Source: LC029 sp036676475 (lineage in GTDB: Bacteria > Bacillota > Bacilli > Aneurinibacillales > RAOX-1). Taken from it: DNA of 30,997 nucleotides. Location of the stretch: contig JAKFCU010000057.1 in NCBI GenBank assembly GCA_036676475.1, forward strand, positions 1 through 30,997. Reading direction: 5' to 3'. The notes under the pieces are model-generated. The model saw nothing but the letters and a program-made list of their open reading frames with translations. It did not search any database and was not told the DNA's origin. Both the position numbers and the translations under genes were made by a program. This document shows positions 1 to 7,187 of the stretch, piece by piece; within the stretch, counting starts at the first letter, position 1, and each line of letters opens with the position of its first letter.

Positions 1-409
1 TGATTTCTCGACAATCTCACTATACCAAAGAATGAGGTGTTTTTTGTATGATTTAAAGCATTTTGTAAAGAGAAACAATCAGCTTGCCTTCAAGCTTAGA
101 TACCCTAAGTCCTAACTAAATTTAACGGTGCGAAGTTTGAGTAAATAATTATTATTAAAGACTTTAAGTGAGATGAGGAAAGAAAAATGGATTGGAAAAA
201 GAGTTTTGGATTCGGAAAATACCGAGAAAATTAAACTTTAAGTGATGAGATGGTTAAGGAAATGGGATTTTGTCATGACGTATTAGATATCGTAAAGCAG
301 GTATCTAATAATAACTATCAACGTTTGAGCGTAAGAGTTGATCAGATTTTTTTCCTTCCGTCCAGTCAACCGTGATATAATCATTATATATGGCTAGGGA
401 GAGTGTTGA
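1..409. other. Intergenic region with a decayed short reading frame
   Basis: No intact gene is visible here. A frame starting with ATG at 187 runs to about 375 but is broken by TAA at 232-234. The part after the stop reads as plausible protein (TLSDEMVKEMGFCHDVL...), so it may be a dead small gene. I do not recognise the family. The last 35 bases hold the -10 box and ribosome site of the next gene. Confidence 0.3.
376..403 (+). promoter_or_regulatory. -10 box and ribosome site of the coiled-coil gene
   Basis: TATAAT lies at 376-381, followed by a ribosome site AGGGAGAG at 396-403, six bases before ATG 410. No good -35 box is present at the usual distance, so the promoter is weak or activator-dependent. 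The leader would be very short, about 20 bases. Confidence 0.4.
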
Positions 410-727
410 ATGGATAACGAAATCTTGCAACAGATTTTATCGGAAATGCAATCAATGAAGTCAGAAATGCAATCAATGAAGTCAGAAATGCAATCAATGA
501 AATCAGAAATGCAATCTATGAAGTCGGAAATGGCAACCAAAGAGGATGTCGAATCCGTTAAACAGTTGATTCGTAGTCATCATTTGGAAAACATCGAAGC
601 TGACGATAAGATCATGCAAAGGATCGACCGATTAGATAAAACAATTCGCATTGTTAATCGTAAAGTATCGGAACTGGATATTGAAATAGAATTATTGAAA
701 GATGAACAAGGGGTCGCCGAAGTGTAG
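410..727 (+). CDS. Small coiled-coil protein with tandem heptad repeats
   Basis: This encodes 105 residues with no recognised enzymatic family. Residues 13-40 are four exact copies of the heptad MQSMKSE, an ideal coiled-coil repeat. A segment MATKEDVESVKQL and a second predicted coil (LDKTIRIVNRKVSELDIEIELLKDE) follow. There is no signal peptide or membrane segment, so it is probably a cytoplasmic coil that oligomerises. The ATG is preceded by AGGGAGAG six bases upstream. The heptads are encoded by a DNA tandem repeat (446-529), so the length of the coil can change by slippage. It stands alone: the next gene starts 130 bases downstream. Its role is unknown. Confidence 0.75.
   Translation: MDNEILQQILSEMQSMKSEMQSMKSEMQSMKSEMQSMKSEMATKEDVESVKQLIRSHHLENIEADDKIMQRIDRLDKTIRIVNRKVSELDIEIELLKDEQGVAEV
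446..529 (+). repeat. Four tandem copies of a 21-bp unit inside a coding region
   Basis: The units are 446-466, 467-487, 488-508 and 509-529. Each begins ATGCAATC and encodes MQSMKSE. Units 1 and 2 are identical; units 3 and 4 differ by one or a few bases, all silent. The period of 21 keeps the frame, so unit gain or loss changes the coiled coil by whole heptads. Confidence 0.95.
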
Positions 728-860
728 GCGCTCTCTTTTCTTTTTTAGCTCCGACTTGCGAGACTGTCTTTTACATGGAGGCAGTTTTTGTGCCTAAGCT
801 AGAAGGTTTTCTTGGGGTGAGCGGCGAATGATTAAGAACATGTTAAAGGGGAGAGTATAT

Positions 861-1652
861 ATGCTTTGGTTTTCAGCGAATGTAACAACAATGTATCCGG
901 AGGTTCCGTTTCTTGAACGGTTTGGCAGAGCCCGGGCATCGGGCTTTCGTTATGTGGAGTGCCAATTTCCTTATGCCTATAGCATTGCTGAGCTTCAGGC
1001 GCAGCTAAAGGAGAATGAGCTTGAAATGGTTCTATTTAACCTGCCGCCTGGTGATTGGGGGCAGGGAGATCGAGGCTTAGCGATTGATCCGAAGCGCAGG
1101 GAGGAATTCATAGAAAGTGTAGCAACAGGGCTACGCTATGCTACAGCACTCGGCTGTACACGGCTGCATTGTATGACAGGCATTCTGCCAGAGGGATTTG
1201 AACAAGAGGAAGCCTATGCAGTACTGCAGGATAATGTGAGATATGCTGCAGCAGAGGCGAAGAAACATGGTGTCACGATACTCATCGAACCGATCAATTC
1301 AATGGATATGCCAGGATATTATATGTCATCACTAGCACTAGCAGAGCGATTGATTAGAGAAGTCAATTCGCCACTAGTCCGTCTGCAGTTTGATTTCTAT
1401 CATATTCAGCGGATACAAGGGGAGTTGCTGAATAGTTATTTGAAACTGTCATCCATAATAGGACATGTCCAGATCGCCGATAATCCAGGAAGACATCAAC
1501 CTGGGACAGGTGAGATTAACTATATGAAGATTTTTGAGGAACTGCAGACCGTTGATTATGATGGATTCATCGGATGTGAATACAACCCTTTGGGAGATAC
1601 GGATGATAGTTTACAGTGGCTTCAAAAGTGGAAGAGAGGAGAAGTGGAATGA
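861..1652 (+). CDS. Hydroxypyruvate isomerase-like TIM-barrel protein
   Basis: This 263-residue sugar-isomerase-type TIM barrel belongs to the hydroxypyruvate isomerase / 2-oxo-tetronate isomerase group, whose members are about 260 residues. Family motifs are visible: ILIEPINSMDMPGYYM around the metal-binding Glu, LQFDFYHIQRIQGE, GHVQIADNPGRHQPGTGEINY-like, and IGCEYNPLGDT near the end. I chose ATG 861 because AAGGGGAGAG lies just before it; the earlier ATG at 828 lacks this. The stop overlaps the start of the next gene (ATGA, 1649-1652), so the two are translationally coupled. The known reaction is hydroxypyruvate to tartronate semialdehyde, which the partner dehydrogenase would reduce. No glyoxylate carboligase gene is in the window, so substrate use in a tetronate or threonate pathway is equally possible. 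Confidence 0.85.
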   Translation: MLWFSANVTTMYPEVPFLERFGRARASGFRYVECQFPYAYSIAELQAQLKENELEMVLFNLPPGDWGQGDRGLAIDPKRREEFIESVATGLRYATALGCTRLHCMTGILPEGFEQEEAYAVLQDNVRYAAAEAKKHGVTILIEPINSMDMPGYYMSSLALAERLIREVNSPLVRLQFDFYHIQRIQGELLNSYLKLSSIIGHVQIADNPGRHQPGTGEINYMKIFEELQTVDYDGFIGCEYNPLGDTDDSLQWLQKWKRGEVE

Positions 1653-2554
1653 TAGTTGGGTTTATCGGTTTAGGAGTCATGGGCTCACGGATGGTGAAAC
1701 GGATGAGAGCTTCCGGCTACGAGGTATACGTCTATAACCGCACGGAGTCGAAGCTGAGATCAGTGATTGCTGCAGGAGCTAAACCATGTGCAAGCATTGC
1801 TGTGATAGCGAGTGTATCGGATGTGCTATGTACCTGTCTATCGATGCCGCAAGATGTAGAGATGGTGTATGGAGGAGAACAGGGAGTGTTTGCTCATGCC
1901 AAAAAAGGTATGACCTGTATCGACTTTACAACAGTGGATCGGGAAACGAGCATACGCATGCACAAGCTTGGAGAGCAGAATCATGTGAACTACCTTGATG
2001 CTCCAGTGAGTGGTGGTCCAGAGGGTGTCGAGCAGGGAACTTTGACGATCATGGTAGGAGGGGAGGAGCAGGTATTTGAGCAGGTGCTTCCTCTTCTGCA
2101 AACGATCGGTCAAAACATCCAGCATCTCGGCGGTAGTGGGTCAGGCAGTGTGGCCAAGCTATTGAATCAATATCTGGTTGCAGTCCATTCCCTGGCAGTC
2201 AGCGAAGTGATGGTAACAGGCTCAGCACTCGGCTTGCGAGCCGAACAGCTTTATGATATTTTGCGTTCCAGCTATGGAGATAGCCGTATGCTGCGCAGGC
2301 ATATGGAGCATTTCGTGCTTAATCGCCAGTTTGCGCCGGGTGGTGCAGTGAAGTATGTGCTAAAGGATGTTCGCTTGGCCAATCAGATGCTCTTGCAAGC
2401 AAACGTGCAGGCTCGCACAGGTCAATCGGCAGAAGCAGCTTTTGAAAAGGCAACTGAGCAAGGATTGGCTGAACTCGATATGTCAGCAGTTATTCAACCG
2501 CTGGAACGGGCAGCGGGTGTCATCGTGCAGCACTCAAAAAAAGGTGATTCATAA
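1649..2554 (+). CDS. Beta-hydroxyacid dehydrogenase (tartronate semialdehyde reductase / 3-hydroxyisobutyrate dehydrogenase family)
   Basis: This encodes 301 residues. The Rossmann motif GFIGLGVMGSRM opens the protein. The substrate loop DAPVSGGPEGVEQGTLTIM is at about 118-135, and the catalytic lysine lies in GSGSVAKLLNQ (K170, N173). These are the hallmarks of GarR/GlxR, 3-hydroxyisobutyrate and L-threonate dehydrogenases. The length matches the family. The start ATG overlaps the stop of the isomerase gene, with GAGGAGAAG as ribosome site, so an operon is certain. Together with the isomerase it would convert hydroxypyruvate or a related 2-oxo acid to D-glycerate-type products using NAD(P)H. 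The exact substrate cannot be told from sequence. Confidence 0.88.
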   Translation: MIVGFIGLGVMGSRMVKRMRASGYEVYVYNRTESKLRSVIAAGAKPCASIAVIASVSDVLCTCLSMPQDVEMVYGGEQGVFAHAKKGMTCIDFTTVDRETSIRMHKLGEQNHVNYLDAPVSGGPEGVEQGTLTIMVGGEEQVFEQVLPLLQTIGQNIQHLGGSGSGSVAKLLNQYLVAVHSLAVSEVMVTGSALGLRAEQLYDILRSSYGDSRMLRRHMEHFVLNRQFAPGGAVKYVLKDVRLANQMLLQANVQARTGQSAEAAFEKATEQGLAELDMSAVIQPLERAAGVIVQHSKKGDS

Positions 2555-2570
2555 AGAATCACCTTTTTTC
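2536..2570 (+). terminator. Rho-independent terminator of the isomerase-dehydrogenase operon
   Basis: Stem GGTGATTC (2543-2550) pairs with GAATCACC (2556-2563) around a five-base loop, with an A run before and TTTTTT after. The stop codon TAA (2552-2554) sits in the loop, so the gene ends inside its own terminator. Confidence 0.9.
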
Positions 2571-2962
2571 ATTTGGAAGTTAAAGCTTCGATAGGGAATG
2601 TTACTGGGGAAAACAAAATAAATATAGTGATCGAAGACGGCAAAGCTGACGCTTTACCTTGAAAAAGGGGTCAGACCGTGCGTCCGAGAAATGGCGTGTC
2701 ATATAGTGGGTGTGAATCCCATCCAGAAAGGTTGAGCCGACCACTGGTAGTTAGCCTTGGAGCATAGACGGTAACGGATATGCTTAAGCGTAGGCAAACT
2801 TCGCCCGTTTTATATTTAAAAATGGAAATGATTGGTGTTTATGCAGCGTTTTTTTGTCTAGGCTCGGCTTAATTGTCCGGTTTTTTGAACTGATACGTAG
2901 GCCAATGCATGAGCGGTGATGATACACCGATCCATATAATTAAAAAAGGAAAGGTGAGCATG
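2571..2962. other. Intergenic region containing a structured-RNA relic
   Basis: No protein gene is evident in this 392-base stretch. It contains the group II intron-like segment described separately (2678-2811) and the ribosome site of the SRAP gene at its end. Confidence 0.5.
2678..2811 (+). ncRNA. Possible group II intron 5' relic or other structured RNA
   Basis: The segment begins GTGCG, the usual 5' end of group II introns, and continues with GC-rich, hairpin-forming, non-coding sequence. One hairpin has a GTGA (GNRA-type) tetraloop closed by TGGGT/ATCCCA (2707-2721). A second pairs AGCATA (2761-2766) with TATGCT (2779-2784). No reverse-transcriptase frame follows. The composition and motif layout remind me of group II intron domain I, but I cannot fold the whole. 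It could instead be another ncRNA or the leader of a lost mobile element. Confidence 0.32.
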
Positions 2963-3643
2963 ATGTGTGGTAGATTCACTCTTACAGCTTCCTTTGACGA
3001 CCTTATTATCCGCTACTCTGTCCATGACGTGGTAGAACCTTTTCACAATGCAAGGTATAATATTGCTCCTATGCAAATGATTCCTGCTGTGGTACATGAT
3101 GGGGAGAAAAATCGTTTGGGTCAACTACGATGGGGTCTTGTACCTTCGTGGGCAAAGGATGATCGCATGGCGGGTAAAATGATCAATGCCAGATCGGAAA
3201 CTCTATTGGAAAAGGCTTCTTTCAAAAGTCTTGTCCATAAAAAGAGATGCCTTATTCCTGCAGACTCGTTCTATGAGTGGAAAACGATAAACGGGAAGAA
3301 GCAACCTGTGCGATTCTTGTTGAAGGATAGCAGTATATTTAGCATGGCAGGTCTATATGATAGCTGGATTAACCCTGCCAATGGTCAAAAAGTGAGTAGT
3401 TGTACGATTATCACGACATCGCCCAATCCATTAGTCGCTGAAGTTCACGACAGGATGCCAGTAATTCTAATGAGGGAAGACGAGCAGAAATGGTTGGGCA
3501 GGAGCAACACAAGTATAGAGGAACTAATAAGCTTGCTAATACCGTATCCACAGAAAGAGATGAGGGGTTATCCTGTGTCTACAATGGTTGGAAATGTAAA
3601 GAATGATACACCAGTATGCATAGATGAGATAATATCTGGATGA
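2963..3643 (+). CDS. SOS response-associated peptidase, SRAP/YedK (HMCES) family
   Basis: This encodes 226 residues. The start is fixed by chemistry: the family needs Cys directly after Met, and MCGRF begins at ATG 2963, not at the upstream starts. The ribosome site AAAGGTGAG is close by. Other catalytic positions are present: N75 in INARSET, E105 in FYEWK and H162 in AEVHDRMP. In the family, Cys2 forms a thiazolidine cross-link with abasic sites in single-stranded DNA and protects them from strand cleavage; the same residues perform self-processing. It acts in the cytoplasm at replication forks. It appears monocistronic. I see no LexA box directly upstream. Confidence 0.93.
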   Translation: MCGRFTLTASFDDLIIRYSVHDVVEPFHNARYNIAPMQMIPAVVHDGEKNRLGQLRWGLVPSWAKDDRMAGKMINARSETLLEKASFKSLVHKKRCLIPADSFYEWKTINGKKQPVRFLLKDSSIFSMAGLYDSWINPANGQKVSSCTIITTSPNPLVAEVHDRMPVILMREDEQKWLGRSNTSIEELISLLIPYPQKEMRGYPVSTMVGNVKNDTPVCIDEIISG

Positions 3644-3745
3644 AAAATTATCAGTGATACCGTTTAAAAAAGATACCACTGTTTGAAATTACAGATGCTG
3701 ACCTTGAATTGCTTCAGCATCATGATGTGCCTACTGTTATACTGA

Positions 3746-3770
3746 AGTCCCTCACTCAGCGAGAGGGGCT
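3746..3770. terminator. Hairpin between convergent genes
   Basis: AGTCCCTC (3746-3753) pairs with GAGGGGCT (3763-3770), with one G-U pair and a nine-base loop. It lies between the convergent SRAP and NTTRR-F1 genes. The T tract is poor on both strands, so its terminator activity is uncertain. Confidence 0.4.
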
Positions 3771-3772
3771 TG

Positions 3773-4354
3773 TTATAAAGCAAATAAAGAAATTTGATCG
3801 AGCCTAAGTCTTGCAAATTCTGTACCTGAACCTCCAGTTACACGAAACTCTAAGTCAAAAAAAGATGACCTGAATGCATTTCGCGGGATGTCAATACGAT
3901 AGAGAAAAGCTTGACCAGGATTCCCGATAATTACATTAGGAATAGATGACAACTGATATATTCTAGGTGAAAATATAGCGCCAAGAAAGCTAACTTGGAG
4001 AATACCAGTATGACTAGGGGAGGATGCCCAAAAATACAACCGATAGATTCCTGTTGGGCCTGATTGTCCAATAAAAACCCGTTGCCTGATACTAGCACTT
4101 CTACCTGGACCTACATTGAAATAACACATATTTTGTCCGTGTACAGGTCGAACAGAAGCCACAAAAACCTCTCCCACATCGATCCATGGAAAGAAATTTC
4201 CTGTTTCGAATGATCCATTTCGTATTAAATTAACCTGTTTTGTTGTTGACCGACGCTTATACATTCTTGTTTTTTTTGTATCCTTTGATCGTAATTTTTT
4301 CAGTAGTCCTGTTTTAAGACGTTTTTTATTTGTTCCTTTTCTTTTATTAACCAT
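3773..4354 (-). CDS. NTTRR-F1 domain protein with basic N-terminal tail
   Basis: This encodes 193 residues. The first 40 are very rich in Lys and Arg. From about residue 41 the sequence NLIRNGSFETGNFFPW opens a single domain running to the end (RLRLDQISLFAL). I recognise this as the NTTRR-F1 type, a beta-sandwich domain seen in Bacillales proteins, usually followed by collagen-like or other tandem repeats. Here no repeat follows, so the domain is essentially the whole protein. No signal peptide is visible; related proteins are thought to sit on spore or cell surfaces. I chose ATG 4354 (GGGAG eight bases upstream) over the TTG at 4369. Function is not established. Confidence 0.7.
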   Translation of the reverse strand: MVNKRKGTNKKRLKTGLLKKLRSKDTKKTRMYKRRSTTKQVNLIRNGSFETGNFFPWIDVGEVFVASVRPVHGQNMCYFNVGPGRSASIRQRVFIGQSGPTGIYRLYFWASSPSHTGILQVSFLGAIFSPRIYQLSSIPNVIIGNPGQAFLYRIDIPRNAFRSSFFDLEFRVTGGSGTEFARLRLDQISLFAL

Positions 4355-4792
4355 CCAATCAACTCCCAATCCATAGATATTTACGAAATATCATATGGTG
4401 TATTATGTAAATTATTGTTGGTTAATTGTCTTGTATAAGTGTGTTTCATCCGCCTATCTTTTTTGTTGTTTTTACTGCGCATCTACTCTTAAAGGTTGAT
4501 GCTTAAGATATTATAAGAACAAAAATTAGAGGAAAATAACAAGAATCATATGACAGGAAATGTTTTACAGTAGTCTGATATAATAAAAAAACATATTTTT
4601 GAAGAGGAGAAATAAGTTGGATTCTTTCTCTATCGTTTGAACGCATCAAGCGGGTGTGCACTCTAGATACTCGTGAAGAATGGAAGCTAACTACACAATT
4701 GACATTGATAATCGTTATTATTATAATTAGGGTCAACATTCATAGAACTACCGTATTAAAATATGATCCTTTTGAAGGAGAAGAGTTTTTGT
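4355..4792. other. Divergent intergenic region
   Basis: This 438-base region lies between the NTTRR-F1 gene (minus) and the GGDEF-EAL gene (plus). It holds the consensus promoter with Fur-like box at 4699-4727 and the ribosome site AAGGAG at 4775-4780. A further TATAAT occurs near 4577 without a matching -35 box. I see no other gene. Confidence 0.5.
4699..4727 (+). promoter_or_regulatory. Consensus sigma-A promoter with Fur-like box in the spacer
   Basis: TTGACA (4699-4704) and TATAAT (4722-4727) are both perfect and separated by exactly 17 bases. The spacer contains TGATAATCGTTATTA (4706-4720), which matches the 7-1-7 Fur/Zur/PerR-type operator TGATAATnATTATCA at 12 of 14 fixed bases. Binding there would block RNA polymerase. 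The predicted start is near 4734, about 60 bases before the GGDEF-EAL start codon. Confidence 0.7.
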
Positions 4793-6874
4793 ATGATGCA
4801 TAATCTGAATCCATCACTTATGGAGGCTGTATTAGAGAAAATGGAAGAAGGGGTAACGGTTTACGATAAGGACAGCAACCTTATCTATTGCAATCGGACA
4901 GCCAGAGACTACAGTTTAGCAGACACGGAGTTCTCGTGTGGCCAAGCGCTATGGGAAGACACTCTTTATGATACGGATGGCAAGACTCCCCTGAGTCAAG
5001 AAAATAGCCCCTTTTTTCGAGCCATGAAAGGAGAGGTCGTGCAAAATCAAGAGCTTTGGGTCATGCCAAAAGGAAAAATGGCAAGATGCCTTTCCGTGAA
5101 TGCAAAGCGGATTGCTGTTTCCGGTCAGGAAGAGGGAGTTTTAATGGTCTCTCATGATATAACAAAACAAAAATGGGCAGAAAATCGCTTGGCCGTCAGT
5201 GAACAGCGGTATAAATCGTTGTTTGAACAGAATCCTGACATGGTTTGCTGGCTTGATCTGAGAGGTTATTTTCTAAGCGTCAATCCAGCTGCCGAAAAAT
5301 TAACAGGATATCATGCGGAGAGTCTCCTCGGGAAAAGCTTCAGAACCATCATGGACGCTGAAGAAGCAGAAAAAGGGATCGCGCAATTGGAGAAAACGCT
5401 ACAAGGTGAATCGGACCATTTCGACATTCGCATCATCCATAGCAATGGAAAACAAATCGAAGTGAATATTACCACGCTTCCTATTTTTGTAGATTTGAAA
5501 ATGGTTGGCGTTTTTGTCATTGCCAAAGATATCACCAAACGCAAGCAATCGGAAGAAATGATTCATTACCTCGCTTATCACGATACCCTAACGGGATTAC
5601 CTAACCGGCGCCGGTTTTATCATCGCCTTGCTGAGGAATTAAAGGATGGCACGGAGAATGTCGCTGTGATGTTCCTTGATTTGGATCGGTTCAAAATCAT
5701 CAATGATACGCTGGGACACTCGGCAGGAGATCTTTTGCTAAAAGAAGTAGCTGTAAGACTTAAAAGGTGCATCAAGAAGAAAGATATGGTCTCCCGTCTT
5801 GGGGGGGATGAATTTACAGCCATCTTTCCTGAAGTGAATCGTGAAATGATGGAGGATTTGGCAAAAAGGATTCTAAGCGTATTGGCCCAACCTTTCTTGA
5901 TTCATGAGGAGGAAATCTATATTACTCCTAGTATTGGTTTCAGTATTTATCCAACTGATGGGGAAAATGCAGAAACCTTAATCAAAAATGCTGATACGGC
6001 AATGTACTGTGCAAAGGAAGAAGGGAAAAACCGATATCATTTTTTCACACCGGAAATGAAGGATACGGTAAATCGGAAAATGATGATGGAAAATGATCTC
6101 CGTAAAGCCCTGAAACGCGGGGAACTGGATGTTTACTATCAGCCTCAGATTGAAATTAGCACGGGACGAATGATCGGATTGGAGGCTTTAATCAGATGGC
6201 ATCATCCTAAATATGGCTTAATTTCGCCAGCGCAATTCATTCCGTTGGCGGAAGAGACCGGTTTGATTGTCCCCATTGGAGAATGGGTATTATGGACCGC
6301 TTGCAAGCAAAACAAAAGCTGGCAGCAAGCAGGATTTCCTCCGTTAAGGGTGGCCATCAACTTTTCAGTGCCGCAGTTTTTCGATAATAACTTAATCCAT
6401 ATGCTGAACAAAGTATTAGAGGAAACAAAATTGGAGCCTCGTTATCTGGAAATTGAAATCAGCGAAAGCATCGCGATCCATAACACGGAAAAAGTGGTGG
6501 AGAAAATGCAGTTGATAAGAAAAATGGGAATTCAAATCTCCATCGATGATTTTGGGACGGGGTACAGTTCACTCAGCTATCTGAAGAAATTGCCGCTGGA
6601 CAAATTGAAGATTGACCAATCCTTTGTGCGTTGTATCGCAGAAAGTGCCGATGATGCAGCTATTGTCAAAGCTATTATTGCTATCGCCAATAGCTTGAAA
6701 CTAGATATTGTAGCTGAAGGAGTAGAAAAGCAAGAACAATTAAACTTTTTGCATCAATTAGGCTGTAATGAATATCAGGGATATTTATTTAGCAGGCCTT
6801 TGCCTGCTAAGGACTTGGAAAAGAACTATGTAAAAAAATTGGAAATCGGGCGAATAGATGCTGATTGCATATAG
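4793..6874 (+). CDS. PAS-PAS-GGDEF-EAL cyclic-di-GMP protein
   Basis: This encodes 693 residues and is cytoplasmic, with no membrane segment. Two PAS domains (about 8-125 and 137-250) are followed by a GGDEF domain (about 255-418; motif GGDEF at 337-341) and an EAL domain (about 432-690; EALIRW at 464-469, DDFGTGYSSL further on). Both active sites look intact, so it may make and break c-di-GMP. The product-inhibition I-site, normally RxxD five residues before GGDEF, reads KKKD, so feedback inhibition may be weak. I chose ATG 4793 because AAGGAG at 4775-4780 precedes it; ATG 4763 has no ribosome site. The gene is monocistronic, driven by a consensus promoter carrying a Fur-like operator, which suggests iron-dependent control of c-di-GMP. 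Confidence 0.93.
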   Translation: MMHNLNPSLMEAVLEKMEEGVTVYDKDSNLIYCNRTARDYSLADTEFSCGQALWEDTLYDTDGKTPLSQENSPFFRAMKGEVVQNQELWVMPKGKMARCLSVNAKRIAVSGQEEGVLMVSHDITKQKWAENRLAVSEQRYKSLFEQNPDMVCWLDLRGYFLSVNPAAEKLTGYHAESLLGKSFRTIMDAEEAEKGIAQLEKTLQGESDHFDIRIIHSNGKQIEVNITTLPIFVDLKMVGVFVIAKDITKRKQSEEMIHYLAYHDTLTGLPNRRRFYHRLAEELKDGTENVAVMFLDLDRFKIINDTLGHSAGDLLLKEVAVRLKRCIKKKDMVSRLGGDEFTAIFPEVNREMMEDLAKRILSVLAQPFLIHEEEIYITPSIGFSIYPTDGENAETLIKNADTAMYCAKEEGKNRYHFFTPEMKDTVNRKMMMENDLRKALKRGELDVYYQPQIEISTGRMIGLEALIRWHHPKYGLISPAQFIPLAEETGLIVPIGEWVLWTACKQNKSWQQAGFPPLRVAINFSVPQFFDNNLIHMLNKVLEETKLEPRYLEIEISESIAIHNTEKVVEKMQLIRKMGIQISIDDFGTGYSSLSYLKKLPLDKLKIDQSFVRCIAESADDAAIVKAIIAIANSLKLDIVAEGVEKQEQLNFLHQLGCNEYQGYLFSRPLPAKDLEKNYVKKLEIGRIDADCI

Positions 6875-6902
6875 GGCTGAACCCTTGTTGTGGTTTCAGC
6901 CC
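6874..6902 (+). terminator. Hairpin after the GGDEF-EAL gene
   Basis: GGGCTGAA (from 6874) pairs with TTCAGCCC (to 6902), extended by CC/GG with one bulge. It begins on the last base of the stop codon. No long T tract follows, so it is a weak or bidirectional terminator for the convergent pair. Confidence 0.55.
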
Positions 6903-6909
6903 ACTTTCC

Positions 6910-7098
6910 CTACCATAAACGGACCCCAGGCTGATTAAAGGGAGGGACAACGTCTATTTTATCGGGGTCAATTGTTGCTTGACAGTTAGGAGGTTGATTC
7001 CCATAATAAAAAGCACTGATACCAATAATAATTAAAACCTCGAGTAAAGTAGCCCCGCCGATGTATAACCAAACTTTTTTGAATTTATGAAGGTGCAT
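6910..7098 (-). CDS. Small single-pass membrane protein
   Basis: This encodes 62 residues from ATG 7098: a basic N-terminus (MHLHKFKKVW), one hydrophobic helix (about residues 10-28, YIGGATLLEVLIIIGISAF), then an outside tail with NQPPNCQATIDPDKIDVVPPFNQPGV. The clean amphipathic layout suggests a real gene, but no good ribosome site is seen. The frame is open upstream to a TTG at 7164, so the start is uncertain. The tail, with one Cys and a PPF.QPGV motif, resembles small unannotated membrane proteins of Bacillales; I cannot name it. It is divergent from the carbonic anhydrase gene. Confidence 0.5.
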   Translation of the reverse strand: MHLHKFKKVWLYIGGATLLEVLIIIGISAFYYGNQPPNCQATIDPDKIDVVPPFNQPGVRLW

Positions 7099-7187
7099 AC
7101 ATAGAAAGTGTGGGACCTCAAGATTGTCGCCGGTCACCATCACGGCATCAGGGTGATCTTTCAATTTTAGGAAATAAGGAGAGAAAC

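Noticed and set aside
4503..4739. Antisense frame MLTLIIIITIINVNC...
   Set aside because: It is the reverse reading of the AT-rich promoter and Fur-like box; no ribosome site.
7131..7158. Imperfect dyad GGTCACC...GGTGATC before the carbonic anhydrase gene as an operator
   Set aside because: Only seven pairs with a wide centre and no known operator type; not strong enough to report as a site.
7110..7187. Longer carbonic anhydrase start at 7110
   Set aside because: It would put charged residues before the lipoprotein signal, and AAGGAG is placed for ATG 7188.
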